Below are positions 16,685-25,258 of a stretch of 64,000 nt of DNA, one piece after another. Every line of letters begins with the position of its first letter. The stretch's first letter is position 1. The notes beneath the pieces were generated by a model that searched no databases, was not told the origin of the DNA, and worked only from the letters and a program-made list of their open reading frames with translations. Source of the DNA: Rhizobiaceae bacterium (GTDB lineage: Bacteria; Pseudomonadota; Alphaproteobacteria; Rhizobiales; Rhizobiaceae); the NCBI GenBank assembly GCA_023953835.1, contig JAMLJB010000001.1, positions 2,046,001-2,110,000 of the forward strand. Reading direction: 5' to 3'. The translations under genes and the position numbers were made by a program.

Positions 16685-16921
16685 TCACGTGGACGGATAC
16701 CCGGTACGCGCCAGCATGGCTTCCGCGTCCCACACCTTGGACTTTCTCGCCGGAATCCGCGTTTCCCGTTCAAATTCCCGATCCGGCCAGCCAATATCCT
16801 TGCGCAGATATTCGGGCAGGCTATCCAGAACTCTCTGCGCCCGAATTTGTTCATGGCGCTTGCGCATATGGTGCGCCGCGCGGGCCAAAGCGGCAATGGG
16901 CCTGTTGATGAAAGCGAACAT
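16685..16921 (-). CDS. DUF1127 family protein
   Basis: A 78-residue basic protein with the DUF1127 core. An N-terminal amphipathic segment with AALARAAHHMRKRHEQ is followed by RVLDSLPEYLRKDIGWPDREFE, where the LxxLxxxxLxDIG pattern is the family signature, and a basic tail. Short DUF1127 proteins in Agrobacterium affect phosphate uptake, RNA turnover and stress responses; longer ones like this are less studied. The ATG at 16921 has GGAGG nine bases upstream. Inverted repeats with shared half-sites flank the gene. Confidence 0.85.
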   Translation of the reverse strand: MFAFINRPIAALARAAHHMRKRHEQIRAQRVLDSLPEYLRKDIGWPDREFERETRIPARKSKVWDAEAMLARTGYPST

Positions 16922-16960
16922 GACAGTGCCTCCTTGTTGGGAAAACACTATCGCACACAC

Positions 16961-16984
16961 CTCCTGACAGCCCTGAGTCAGGAG
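16961..16984. promoter_or_regulatory. inverted repeat CTCCTGAC-N8-GTCAGGAG
   Basis: A perfect 8-bp inverted repeat, 8-nt spacer, lies 40-63 bp upstream of the DUF1127 start and downstream of the OhrR-type gene. It lacks a T-tract on the minus strand, so an operator is at least as likely as a terminator. Confidence 0.45.
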
Positions 16985-17005
16985 GGTGAACAGAAATAGA
17001 ACCGA

Positions 17006-17467
17006 TCAGGCCGAGCTTTTGGAAAGCCGCGTGCGAATGCCCGCGAGAAGTCCATGCAGGGTCCGATATTCTGCCTGTGAAAGCCCTATTTCGCGGGCAA
17101 CGCAGGCCGGGATGCTCCGCGCCTTTTCCTTCAATGCGCGGCCCGTCTCGGTCAGGTCAAGCCGCACCTGTCGTTCGTCCTCGGTATCCCGCCTGCGCCT
17201 TATATAGCCCCTTGTTTCAAGCCGCTTGAGGAGCGGGGTCAATGTGCTGGAATCGAGCGAAATCTTCGACCCCAGCTCTTTGACCGTCTGTCCATCGCCG
17301 TTCCAGAGAGATACCATCACCAGATATTGCGGATAGGTCAGGCCGATCTCGTCCAGCAATGGCCGATAGAGCTGGTTGAGGGCAAGACCAGTTGAATAGA
17401 TCGAGAAGCATAGGAAATCATCGAGCCTCGGAAAGTCCGGATTTTCGGGGGCCTGTTGGTCAGTCAT
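17006..17467 (-). CDS. ohrR: MarR-family regulator, OhrR type
   Basis: The 153-residue winged-helix protein matches OhrR, a peroxide-sensing repressor. RLDDFLCFSIYS near 14-25 contains the reactive Cys20. TYPQYLVMVSLWNGDGQTVKELGSKI leads to the recognition helix LDSSTLTPLLKRLETRGYI, and the wing is RRRRDTEDERQVRL. In the family, oxidation of that Cys by organic hydroperoxide releases DNA. I use the ATG at 17467. The gene is divergent from an alpha/beta hydrolase; two related operator-like sites lie between them. No ohr gene is present. Confidence 0.9.
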   Translation of the reverse strand: MTDQQAPENPDFPRLDDFLCFSIYSTGLALNQLYRPLLDEIGLTYPQYLVMVSLWNGDGQTVKELGSKISLDSSTLTPLLKRLETRGYIRRRRDTEDERQVRLDLTETGRALKEKARSIPACVAREIGLSQAEYRTLHGLLAGIRTRLSKSSA

Positions 17468-17507
17468 GTGGAATCTCCCGGTATGCAGGCGCATAATAAT
17501 TCGTGCG

Positions 17508-17587
17508 CGATCAAATCTCAAGCGATTGACATACACGAAGATCGCAGGCATTTATATTGCGTGCGGTTAAATCGTAAGCGATCTAAT
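17508..17587 (+). promoter_or_regulatory. divergent control region with tandem OhrR-like operators
   Basis: Two sites share the pattern T(C/T)AAATCNNAAGCGATNNA, starting at 17511 and 17567 (56 bp apart). The second is a near-perfect palindrome, TTAAATCG-TAAG-CGATCTAA. TTGACA at 17526-17531 overlaps the first site and an AT-rich TTTATATT at 17551-17558 may supply the -10 element, although spacing is long. Both the repressor and hydrolase promoters probably lie here. Confidence 0.6.
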
Positions 17588-17598
17588 GGAGCAAGGCA

Positions 17599-18420
17599 AT
17601 GAGCAAGATCAAACTGAAAGACGGCGCAAAGCTTTTCTACAAGGATTGGGGCAAGGGCAGGCCCATACTGTTCTCGCATGGCTGGCCGCTCTCATCGGAT
17701 GCGTGGGACAACCAGATGCTGTTCTTCGGGCAGCAGGGTTTCCGTGTGATCGCGCATGACAGGCGCAGCCATGGCCACTCTTCGCAGACCTGGGACGGCA
17801 ACAATATGGACCAGTATGCCGACGACCTTGACGAACTGATCGAGGCGCTCGACCTCAAGGATCTCTTGACGATCGGTCATTCGACCGGCGGTGGCGAGGT
17901 CGCGCACTATATCGGGCGGCATGGTACGAAGCGGTTGAGCAAGGTGGTTCTTGTCGGCGCGGTTCCACCGCTGATGCTCAAGACGAAAGACAATCCGGAA
18001 GGTACGCCCATCGACGCATTCGACAACATTCGCAAGGGGACGGCGGGCGACCGCTCGCAATTCTTCCGCGACCTGACGATGCCGTTCTACGGCTTCAACC
18101 GGAAGGGCGCCAAGGTGAACGAGGGTGTGCGGGAAGCTTTCTGGCTCCAAGGCATGCAGGGCGGCATCAAGGGCCAGTACGACTGCATCCACGAATTTTC
18201 CGAGGTCGACTACACCGACGACCTGAAGAAGATCGACGTTCCCACGCTATTCATTCATGGCGACGACGACCAGATCGTGCCGTTCGCCGCCGCCGCCAAG
18301 AAGGCGGTGAAGCTTGTGAAGAACGGCACGCTCAAGGTCTATCCGGGAAGCTCGCACGGGCTTGCGCAGGTCGAGTCCGATCGCTTCAACAAGGACGTCC
18401 TCGACTTCATCAAAGGATAG
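17599..18420 (+). CDS. alpha/beta hydrolase, non-haem chloroperoxidase-like
   Basis: The 273-residue protein is an alpha/beta hydrolase of the cofactor-free haloperoxidase (perhydrolase) group. FSHGWPLSSDAWD holds the oxyanion loop, IAHDRRSHGHS follows, the nucleophile is Ser95 in GHSTGGGE, the acid lies in HGDDDQIVP and the catalytic His is in SSHGLAQ near the C-terminus. Such enzymes act on esters and can generate peracids in vitro; the natural substrate is unknown. Its divergent OhrR-type neighbour suggests induction by organic peroxides. Its stop abuts the convergent prpE stop with no gap. Confidence 0.9.
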   Translation: MSKIKLKDGAKLFYKDWGKGRPILFSHGWPLSSDAWDNQMLFFGQQGFRVIAHDRRSHGHSSQTWDGNNMDQYADDLDELIEALDLKDLLTIGHSTGGGEVAHYIGRHGTKRLSKVVLVGAVPPLMLKTKDNPEGTPIDAFDNIRKGTAGDRSQFFRDLTMPFYGFNRKGAKVNEGVREAFWLQGMQGGIKGQYDCIHEFSEVDYTDDLKKIDVPTLFIHGDDDQIVPFAAAAKKAVKLVKNGTLKVYPGSSHGLAQVESDRFNKDVLDFIKG

Positions 18421-20328
18421 CTATCCGCCGATGCCGCGATCCTTCAACGCCACGGTGATCTCGTCCAGAATGACGGGATCATCGATTGTCGCGGGCATCT
18501 TCCATTCCTCGCTGTCGGCGATCTTCTGCATGGTCGCGCGCAGGATCTTGCCGGAGCGGGTCTTTGGCAGCCGCTTGATCGAAACCACGGTCTTCAGGGC
18601 GGCGACGGGTCCGATGCGCTCGCGTACCAACTGAACGATCTCCTTTTCGATTTCCGCGAATTCCCGCGTGACCTTGCCGTTCAACACCACAAAGCCGAGC
18701 GGAAGCTGGCCCTTCATGGCGTCGGCCACGCCGATCACCGCGCATTCGGCGACATCGGGATGCTCGGCCAGCACTTCCTCCATGCCGCCGGTCGACAGTC
18801 GGTGGCCGGCCACATTGATGATGTCGTCGGTGCGCGCCATGATGAACAGGTAGCCGTCATCGTCGACGATCCCCGCGTCGGCGGTCTTGTAGTAGCCCGG
18901 GAACTCGGCGAGATATGCGTTGTAGAAGCGCTCGTCCGCATTCCAGAGCGTGGGCAGGCAGCCCGGCGGAAGCGGCAGCTTGATGACGACATTGCCGAGT
19001 GTGCCATGCGGAACCGGATGGCCTGCATCGTCCAGAACCTGCACGTCGAAGCCGGGCATGGGCACGCAGGGTGAACCGTATTTCACAGGCAACTGCCCGA
19101 GACCCACCGGGTTCTGGCTGATCGGCGCCCCGGTCTCTGTCTGCCACCAATGGTCGATGACGGGCCGTTTGAGATGCTGTTCCGCCCATTTGATCGTATC
19201 GGGGTCGGCGCGCTCGCCCGCGAGAAACAGCGTGCGAAACTTCGATAGATCGTATCGGGGAATGAACTCCCCATCCGGGTCATCCTTGCGGATGGCGCGA
19301 AAGGCCGTCGGTGCAGTGAACAGCGCCACCACCTCGTGCTGCTCGATGACCCGCCAGAAGGTTCCGGCATCGGGCGTGCCTACGGGCTTTCCTTCGAACA
19401 GGATTGTCGTGCAGCCGTGCAGGAGCGGGGCATAAACGATATAGGAATGGCCGACGACCCAGCCGACGTCGGAAGCGGCCCAGAAAACTTCACCCGGCGA
19501 AATGCCGAACTCGTTCTGCATCGTCCATTTCAGCATGACCATGTGGCCGCCATTGTCGCGCACCACGCCCTTGGGCTGGCCGGTCGTGCCGGATGTGTAG
19601 AGGACATAGAGCGGATCGGTTGCTGCTACCGGGACGCAATCGACATTGGCTCCGGCGGCGCGCTCGCGTGCGACCTGATCGGCATAGTCGAGATCGCGCC
19701 CCTCGATAAGCTCGCAGGCAAGTTGCGGACGCTGCACGATGAGGCAGCGCTTGACCTTGTGTTTGGCCATCTCGATTGCGCCGTCCAGCAGCGGCTTGTA
19801 GGCCACGACGCGACCGGGTTCGAGGCCGCAGGAAGCCGAGACGATCAGGTCCGGCTTTGCGTCGTCGATGCGGGTGGCCAGTTCGCGGGCAGCGAAACCG
19901 CCGAACACGACCGAATGGATTGCTCCCAGCCGCGCGCATGCGAGCATGGCGAACACGGCTTCGGGCACCATGGGCATGTAGATGATGACACGGTCGCCCT
20001 TGCGCACGCCCTGGTTCTTGAGCACCGAGGCCAAGGCGACGACCTGTTGCTTGAGCTCGGCATAGGTGAATGTCTGCTGCGTGCCCGTCATCGCGCTGTC
20101 GTAGACGAGGGCGGGCTGGTCGGCGCGGCCACCTGCCACATGGCGGTCCACGGCGTTGTAGCAGGTGTTGCAATCCGCGCCGGCAAACCAGCGGCCATAG
20201 ATGCCGGCGTCGGGATCGAAAACCTTGTCCCACGGCTTGAACCAGTCGATGTCGGCGGCAGCCTTTGCCCAGAACGCTTCCGGGTCCTTGGTCCACTCGG
20301 AGTAGACATCATGGTAGCGAGAAGCCAT
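18421..20328 (-). CDS. prpE: propionyl-CoA synthetase (acetyl-CoA synthetase family)
   Basis: The 635-residue AMP-forming ligase matches PrpE. The ACAS N-terminal segment is YHDVYSEWTKDPEAFWAKAA; the P-loop is VLYTSGTTGQPKGVVRD; the adenylation motif is DHWWQTETGAPI; and the acetylatable lysine lies in the C-terminal KTRSGKILRATMQKI. It activates propionate (probably also acetate) to the CoA ester in the cytosol. The ATG at 20328 is preferred to one six codons upstream. No prpBCD genes are nearby. Confidence 0.93.
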   Translation of the reverse strand: MASRYHDVYSEWTKDPEAFWAKAAADIDWFKPWDKVFDPDAGIYGRWFAGADCNTCYNAVDRHVAGGRADQPALVYDSAMTGTQQTFTYAELKQQVVALASVLKNQGVRKGDRVIIYMPMVPEAVFAMLACARLGAIHSVVFGGFAARELATRIDDAKPDLIVSASCGLEPGRVVAYKPLLDGAIEMAKHKVKRCLIVQRPQLACELIEGRDLDYADQVARERAAGANVDCVPVAATDPLYVLYTSGTTGQPKGVVRDNGGHMVMLKWTMQNEFGISPGEVFWAASDVGWVVGHSYIVYAPLLHGCTTILFEGKPVGTPDAGTFWRVIEQHEVVALFTAPTAFRAIRKDDPDGEFIPRYDLSKFRTLFLAGERADPDTIKWAEQHLKRPVIDHWWQTETGAPISQNPVGLGQLPVKYGSPCVPMPGFDVQVLDDAGHPVPHGTLGNVVIKLPLPPGCLPTLWNADERFYNAYLAEFPGYYKTADAGIVDDDGYLFIMARTDDIINVAGHRLSTGGMEEVLAEHPDVAECAVIGVADAMKGQLPLGFVVLNGKVTREFAEIEKEIVQLVRERIGPVAALKTVVSIKRLPKTRSGKILRATMQKIADSEEWKMPATIDDPVILDEITVALKDRGIGG

Positions 20329-20450
20329 GGCTCGATCCTCCCTCAAATTTGTGAGGCGGTAATTAGACCCGCCTGAGCGAGCCGTCTATCAGCCATTCGT
20401 CACATGGCGTCAGGCTTTGACAGCCGCCCTCGTTGCTGCTCAAAGGCGGC

Positions 20451-20612
20451 ATGTCCAAAGCCTTCGCCCTTTTGATGCTCGCCCTGATGGCCGTCCAGAT
20501 CATCAAGCCGCTTGGCTTGCCGGGACTGAAGCGGCGCGGCGATTTCTGGAAACTGGCGCTTCTGGCGATGGCGGCGATCTCGCTGACCGCCGCGCTCGGC
20601 CATTGGTCTTAG
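20451..20612 (+). CDS. small conserved-looking membrane protein, 53 aa
   Basis: A 53-residue reading frame starts MSKAFALLMLALMAVQIIKP and continues GLPGLKRRGDFWKLALLAMAAISLTAALGHWS. It has two hydrophobic helices separated by a basic loop (LKRRGDFWK). Similar two-helix proteins with an IIKPLGLPGLKRR centre occur in Rhizobiales, to my recollection without a function. Its TAG stop codon is formed at the tip of repeat copy 2, so the C-terminus may have been set by that insertion. Confidence 0.65.
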   Translation: MSKAFALLMLALMAVQIIKPLGLPGLKRRGDFWKLALLAMAAISLTAALGHWS

Positions 20613-20881
20613 AGCGGTTCACAGTTAGTTTGAATCATTCTGTTTGTCGTTTTGGCGCGGCGGTCCACAAGGAAGGGCGCGAAGAACGGGCTGGTTGCCC
20701 GGTCGAGCGGCATGACGAAGTGGGTGCCCGCCAAACGCAAACCCGAAGGGCCGGGCCGGTTTGCGCCAAATCCTTCGGTCTTTGTCTTGTCCGGGCCACC
20801 AGCCCGACCTTCGACAAACCCCTTGGCCTTGCCGCAAACCGTCGCCGGCAGAATGCTTCAAACTAACTGCGAAACGCTCTA
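20611..20881 (+). repeat. MITE-like inverted-repeat element, copy 2
   Basis: About 270 bp with imperfect terminal inverted repeats (AGAGCGGTTCACAGTTAGTT and the complement of AACTGCGAAACGCTCT). TA is found at both outer flanks, consistent with a TA target duplication. The left tip supplies the TAG stop of the small membrane protein and the right tip the TAG stop of pgk on the other strand. Internal reading frames are not conserved genes. Confidence 0.88.
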
Positions 20882-22075
20882 AACCTTCAGCACTTCCACG
20901 CCGGGAAGCGCCTTGCCTTCCATCCATTCGAGGAATGCGCCGCCGGCCGTCGAAACATAGGTGAAATCGTCGGCGACGCCTGCATGGTTGAGCGCCGCGA
21001 CGGTGTCGCCGCCGCCCGCCACCGAAACGAGTTTCCCCGCCTTCGTGCGCCCGGCCGCATGTTTGGCCGCCGAAACCGTCGCCTTGTCGAAAGGCTCTAT
21101 TTCGAACGCGCCGAGCGGTCCGTTCCAGACGAGCGTATTCGCGCGATCGATCCAGTCATTGACTGCCTTCACTGTCTTGGGTCCAACGTCGAGGATCATC
21201 GCATCGGCGGGGACTTCGCCGACCGGAACGACGTCACTCGCTGCGCCGGCCTTGAACTCGCGCGCCACCACCGCATCGGATGGAAGTATGATCGCGCAGC
21301 CCGAACTCGCCGCTTCGATCATGATCTGCCTGGCCGTATCCGCAAGGTCGTGCTCGCACAGCGACTTGCCGACATCGGTGCCGCGCGCGGCGAGAAAAGT
21401 GTTGGCCATGCCGCCGCCGATCACCAGCGCATCCACCTTCTTTACAAGGTTCATGAGCAGGTCGATCTTGGTCGAGACCTTCGCGCCGCCGACAATGGCC
21501 ACAACGGGCTTGGCAGGATTGCCGAGACCCTTTTCCAGTGCCTCAAGCTCGGCCTGCATGGTGCGCCCGGCATAGGCCGGCATCAGGTGCGCAAGGCCCT
21601 CGGTGGAGGAATGCGCGCGGTGGGCCGCAGAGAACGCGTCGTTGACGAATATGTCGCCGTCGGCGGCGAGTTGTTTTGTGAACTCGGGATCGTTCTTCTC
21701 CTCCGCCTTGTAGAAACGGGTATTTTCAAGCAGCAGTATGTCGCCCGGATTGAGCGAGAAGATCGCGCCCTGCGCCTTTTCGCCGATGCAATCCGAAACG
21801 AAGCCGACGGGCCGCCCGAGCACTTCGCTGGTGGCGCGCGCAATCGGCTCAAGCGATAGCGCTGGGTCAGGGCCATTTTTCGGGCGTCCGAAATGCGCCA
21901 GCAGGACGACCTTCGCGCCTTTGTCGGAGAGTTCCAGAATCGTCGGCGCGACCCGCTCGATGCGGGTCAGATCGCTCACCTTGCCGTTTTCCATCGGCAC
22001 GTTGAGATCGACGCGCACAAGCACGCGCTTTCCTTTGACCTCGCCAATGTCATCCAGCGTTCTGAAAGTGGCCAT
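20879..22075 (-). CDS. pgk: phosphoglycerate kinase
   Basis: The 398-residue glycolytic kinase moves phosphate between 1,3-bisphosphoglycerate and [16 protein letters not shown] near 15-27 is the family signature, followed by LAHFGRP, the VFVND-type segment [31 protein letters not shown], the WNGPLGAFE motif and the nucleotide loop [12 protein letters not shown] choose the ATG at 22075 over the adjacent ATG at 22078 because GGAG then has normal spacing. The stop codon lies in repeat copy 2. The usual gap neighbour is separated here by an antiporter gene. Confidence 0.97.
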   Translation of the reverse strand: MATFRTLDDIGEVKGKRVLVRVDLNVPMENGKVSDLTRIERVAPTILELSDKGAKVVLLAHFGRPKNGPDPALSLEPIARATSEVLGRPVGFVSDCIGEKAQGAIFSLNPGDILLLENTRFYKAEEKNDPEFTKQLAADGDIFVNDAFSAAHRAHSSTEGLAHLMPAYAGRTMQAELEALEKGLGNPAKPVVAIVGGAKVSTKIDLLMNLVKKVDALVIGGGMANTFLAARGTDVGKSLCEHDLADTARQIMIEAASSGCAIILPSDAVVAREFKAGAASDVVPVGEVPADAMILDVGPKTVKAVNDWIDRANTLVWNGPLGAFEIEPFDKATVSAAKHAAGRTKAGKLVSVAGGGDTVAALNHAGVADDFTYVSTAGGAFLEWMEGKALPGVEVLKV

Positions 22076-22154
22076 CATGCTCTCCATGGGACTGCGCCGC
22101 GACAATACAAATGCGCATGGACTATGCAAGCGGCGTCAGGCCGCATGCAGCGAT

Positions 22155-24014
22155 TCATCGCTCGGTGTCGATATCGGACCCCGATGCGGCGGCTTGTGCG
22201 GGCGCCTTCGTGCGCAAACGGGTAAGCAGCGCCTTGAGCCGGTCCCATATTTCGCCGGCTGAGAGAAAGACGGGAATGCTCGGCGCTGCCACCGCCATTG
22301 GCTCCAGCGAAATACCGATCGCAGCGATCTTTCCGTTTTCATCTACGTCACGGACAATCAGCTCTATCGGATCGAGCAGCACCCGGTCGGCATATTCGGC
22401 GTGACCGCCGAGCCGCGCGGCGACCAGTGCGCCGATGGTCAGCTTTCGCTCCGCCTCCGAAAGCGTCGGGCCATAGGTCGCCTCGAGATCGGTCGCGTGG
22501 CGCATGGGATCGATGGCAAACGCGCCGAAGAAGTCGGCATCTTCGGGATCGACTTCCGCACGCCCGGCAAAGAGCCTGTCGAGCAGGCGCGGATAGCGGT
22601 CGGGGACGAAAATGTAGACATTGTCTCCGGCGACGAGGCGGCCCGCATCCTGATATTTCATCGAGCGTCCCGCGCGCACGACCAGCGAAGGCCGCGCCCA
22701 GCGAGGGATACGCTGCCCGCGCTCGACCGGGCTGCCGGCGACGACGCGATAGGCCAGCAATTCGTGGTGTGCGGAGCCGGGCAGTTCAAGCTCGACCTTG
22801 TCGACCAACCCGCCGCGCTGCGGCACGATCAGTCCGAGCCGTCGCGCAAGCGGGCCGATGGTCCAGCCCTGCACGACAAGGGAAACGAGCACGATGATGA
22901 AGGCGAGATTGAAGATCAGCCGGCCATGTTCCAGCCCTCCCGTGATGGGTGTTATCGCCAGCAGGATGGAAACCGATCCGCGCAGGCCGACCCAGGAGAT
23001 GAAGGCCGTTTCGGGCCGCGAGAAGCCGAAAGGAAGAAGGCAGAGCCAAACGGCGATTGGCCGGGCGACGAAGATGAGCAGCAGGCCGAGCGCCAGCCCG
23101 ACGCCGAGCAGGGGCAAGAACTGCGACGGAGTGGCATAGAGGCCGAGCACAAGGAACATGATGATCTGCGCCAGCCATGAGAGGCCATGCTGGAATCGTC
23201 CGATGGCCGACGCGCTGCGCATGCCGGCATTGCCCACGATCAGGCCGGCCACATAGACCGCCAGAAAGCCCGAGCCGCCTACCGAGCCCGCGGCGGCAAA
23301 GATGAGCAGGGCCAGCGTCAGCACGAAAATCGGCAACAGACCACGGTCGAGATCCAGCCTTTCGATCAGCTTCACGACCCCGTAGCCACCCAGCACGCCC
23401 ACGAGCGCGCCGATGCCCATATGTTCGATGAAGCCCAGAGCCAGTTCGAGTGAAAGTTCGCCGGCTTCCGGCATTTCCCCGATGGCCAGGATCGAGACCA
23501 GCGTTATGGTCAGGAAGATGGCGATCGGGTCGTTAGTGCCGGATTCGACTTCGAGCGTGGAGCGCAGCCGGTCACGCAGGTTGATATTGCCAGCCCTGAG
23601 CAGGAAGAACACGGCGGCGGCGTCCGTCGACGAGACGGCTGCACCGAGCAGCAGGGATTCCAGAAGATTGAGATGCACCAGGTAGTAAGCTGCAACGCCG
23701 AAGATCGCGGTGGTCATGAGCACGCCCACCGTGGCCAGCATCAATGCCGGGGCAGCCGCTTGCTTGAAGATGGCGATCGGCGTTCCGAAGCCGGACTCGA
23801 ACAGGATGACCGCAAGCGCCAGCGCGCCGATGAAATAGGCGACCCTCGCATTGTCGAACTCTATGCCCAGCCCGTCCGTGCCGCTGGCAAGACCGACGCC
23901 GAGGAAAAGCAGAAGCAGCGGAGCGCCGAAGCGGAAGGCGATCAGGCTCGAAAACGCCGCCGCCACCACAAGCGCGGTGCCGACAAGCGTTACGAGATAG
24001 ATCGTCTGATCCAT
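22155..24014 (-). CDS. CPA1-family potassium/proton antiporter (NhaP2/CvrA type)
   Basis: The 619-residue protein has an N-terminal Na+/H+ exchanger domain of about 12 membrane segments (residues 5-385). It includes ALAVILFESGFGTP, the SSTDAAAVF ion-site motif and ESGTNDPIAIFL with its paired Asn-Asp. A cytosolic TrkA-C regulatory domain follows at about 410-490 (AYRVVAGSPVERGQRIP to DNVYIFVPD), then a NhaP-associated C-terminal domain. Such exchangers expel K+ or Na+ for protons and control cell volume. It sits between pgk and gap on the same strand, an unusual interruption of the glycolytic block. Confidence 0.9.
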   Translation of the reverse strand: MDQTIYLVTLVGTALVVAAAFSSLIAFRFGAPLLLLFLGVGLASGTDGLGIEFDNARVAYFIGALALAVILFESGFGTPIAIFKQAAAPALMLATVGVLMTTAIFGVAAYYLVHLNLLESLLLGAAVSSTDAAAVFFLLRAGNINLRDRLRSTLEVESGTNDPIAIFLTITLVSILAIGEMPEAGELSLELALGFIEHMGIGALVGVLGGYGVVKLIERLDLDRGLLPIFVLTLALLIFAAAGSVGGSGFLAVYVAGLIVGNAGMRSASAIGRFQHGLSWLAQIIMFLVLGLYATPSQFLPLLGVGLALGLLLIFVARPIAVWLCLLPFGFSRPETAFISWVGLRGSVSILLAITPITGGLEHGRLIFNLAFIIVLVSLVVQGWTIGPLARRLGLIVPQRGGLVDKVELELPGSAHHELLAYRVVAGSPVERGQRIPRWARPSLVVRAGRSMKYQDAGRLVAGDNVYIFVPDRYPRLLDRLFAGRAEVDPEDADFFGAFAIDPMRHATDLEATYGPTLSEAERKLTIGALVAARLGGHAEYADRVLLDPIELIVRDVDENGKIAAIGISLEPMAVAAPSIPVFLSAGEIWDRLKALLTRLRTKAPAQAAASGSDIDTER

Positions 24015-24119
24015 TTAGCCCCCTCAGCATATATCAACGTTTACTCACGCAAGAGTGAGGCGAAGAAAAGACTCATGCAAGGCAACACCGTGTCTTTTGC
24101 CCGCTCATCTCCGTGAATG

Positions 24120-24154
24120 AAAAAAGCGAGAGGCGCTGCGCCTCTCGCTTTCAT
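24120..24154. terminator. strong bidirectional terminator after gap
   Basis: AGCGAGAGGCG and CGCCTCTCGCT form an 11-bp stem with a 3-nt loop. On the minus strand it is followed by six Ts, a classical Rho-independent terminator for gap; the plus strand has TTCATTTTC. Confidence 0.9.
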
Positions 24155-24192
24155 TTTCATTCGGTGCGCGGAAGGCTTCCGCGACAGGTCCG

Positions 24193-25200
24193 TCAGATCG
24201 TTTTCGCGAGGGCAACCGCCGTGTCGGCCATGCGGTTCGAGAAACCCCATTCATTATCGTACCATGACAGCGCGGAAACGAAGTTGCCACCCATGACCTT
24301 CGTCTGGTCCAGCGCTGCGGTCGAGGAATGCGGATCGTGGTTGAAGTCGATGGATACGTTCGGGTGATGCGTGACGTTGAAGATGCCTTTCAGCGGTCCC
24401 TTCGCAGCGGCGATCATCGCTTCGTTCAACTCCTCGGCGGTGGTGTCCCGCTTCGCGATGAACTTGAGGTCGACGACCGACACATTCGGGGTCGGCACGC
24501 GGATCGAGATGCCGTCAAGCTTGCCTTTGAGGTCGGGCAGCACGAGGCCGATGGCCTTCGCCGCGCCGGTCGAGGTCGGGATTTGCGACAGCGCGGCTGC
24601 GCGGGCGCGGTAGAGGTCCTTGTGCATCGTGTCCAGCGTCGGCTGGTCGCCGGTGTAGGAGTGGATGGTGGTCATCATGCCTTTTTCGATGCCGACCGTC
24701 TCGTGCAGGATCTTGGCCAGCGGTGCGAGGCAGTTGGTCGTGCAGGACGCGTTCGAAATGACGATATGGTCCTTCGACAGCTGGTCATGGTTGACGCCAT
24801 AGACAACGGTAAAATCCGCACCGTCCGAAGGCGCGGAAACGATGACGCGCTTCGCGCCGGCGTCGAGATGGGCCGCAGCCTTTGCGCGCGCGGTGAAGAT
24901 GCCGGTGCATTCCAATGCGATGTCGACGCCCAGCTCCTTCCACGGAAGCTGCGCCGGGTCCTTGATCGCGGTCACCTTGAACTTGTCGGTGCCGATGTTG
25001 ATGGTATCGCCCTGCACGGTCACTTCGTGCGGGAAACGACCATGCACGCTGTCATAGCGCATCAGATGAGCATTCGTCTCGACAGGTCCGAGATCGTTGA
25101 CGGCGACGACATCGACGTCCTTGCGTCCCGACTCATAGATGGCGCGGACGATGTTGCGTCCGATGCGCCCGAACCCGTTGATTGCAACCCTTACAGCCAT
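24193..25200 (-). CDS. gap: glyceraldehyde-3-phosphate dehydrogenase, type I
   Basis: The 335-residue enzyme oxidises glyceraldehyde-3-phosphate with NAD. The N-terminal [12 protein letters not shown] nucleotide motif, the catalytic Cys153 within [12 protein letters not shown], the [11 protein letters not shown]is region and the C-terminal [13 protein letters not shown] are all present. The ATG at 25200 is the family start with AAGGAGG upstream. It lies 58 bp downstream of tkt on the same strand, so tkt-gap are probably one transcript ending at the strong terminator. Confidence 0.98.
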   Translation of the reverse strand: MAVRVAINGFGRIGRNIVRAIYESGRKDVDVVAVNDLGPVETNAHLMRYDSVHGRFPHEVTVQGDTINIGTDKFKVTAIKDPAQLPWKELGVDIALECTGIFTARAKAAAHLDAGAKRVIVSAPSDGADFTVVYGVNHDQLSKDHIVISNASCTTNCLAPLAKILHETVGIEKGMMTTIHSYTGDQPTLDTMHKDLYRARAAALSQIPTSTGAAKAIGLVLPDLKGKLDGISIRVPTPNVSVVDLKFIAKRDTTAEELNEAMIAAAKGPLKGIFNVTHHPNVSIDFNHDPHSSTAALDQTKVMGGNFVSALSWYDNEWGFSNRMADTAVALAKTI

Positions 25201-25258
25201 GAAATTCCTCCTTGGGAGTTCCGCCCTGCCGTCAGATACGGGCAGGGCCCTATGGTCA

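Noticed and set aside
20625..20927. Several 60-100 codon frames inside the repeat element (also in copies at 29668 and 38549)
   Set aside because: They occur in all frames of a non-coding repeat, without ribosome-binding sites; similar frames are probably over-annotated as hypothetical proteins in related genomes.
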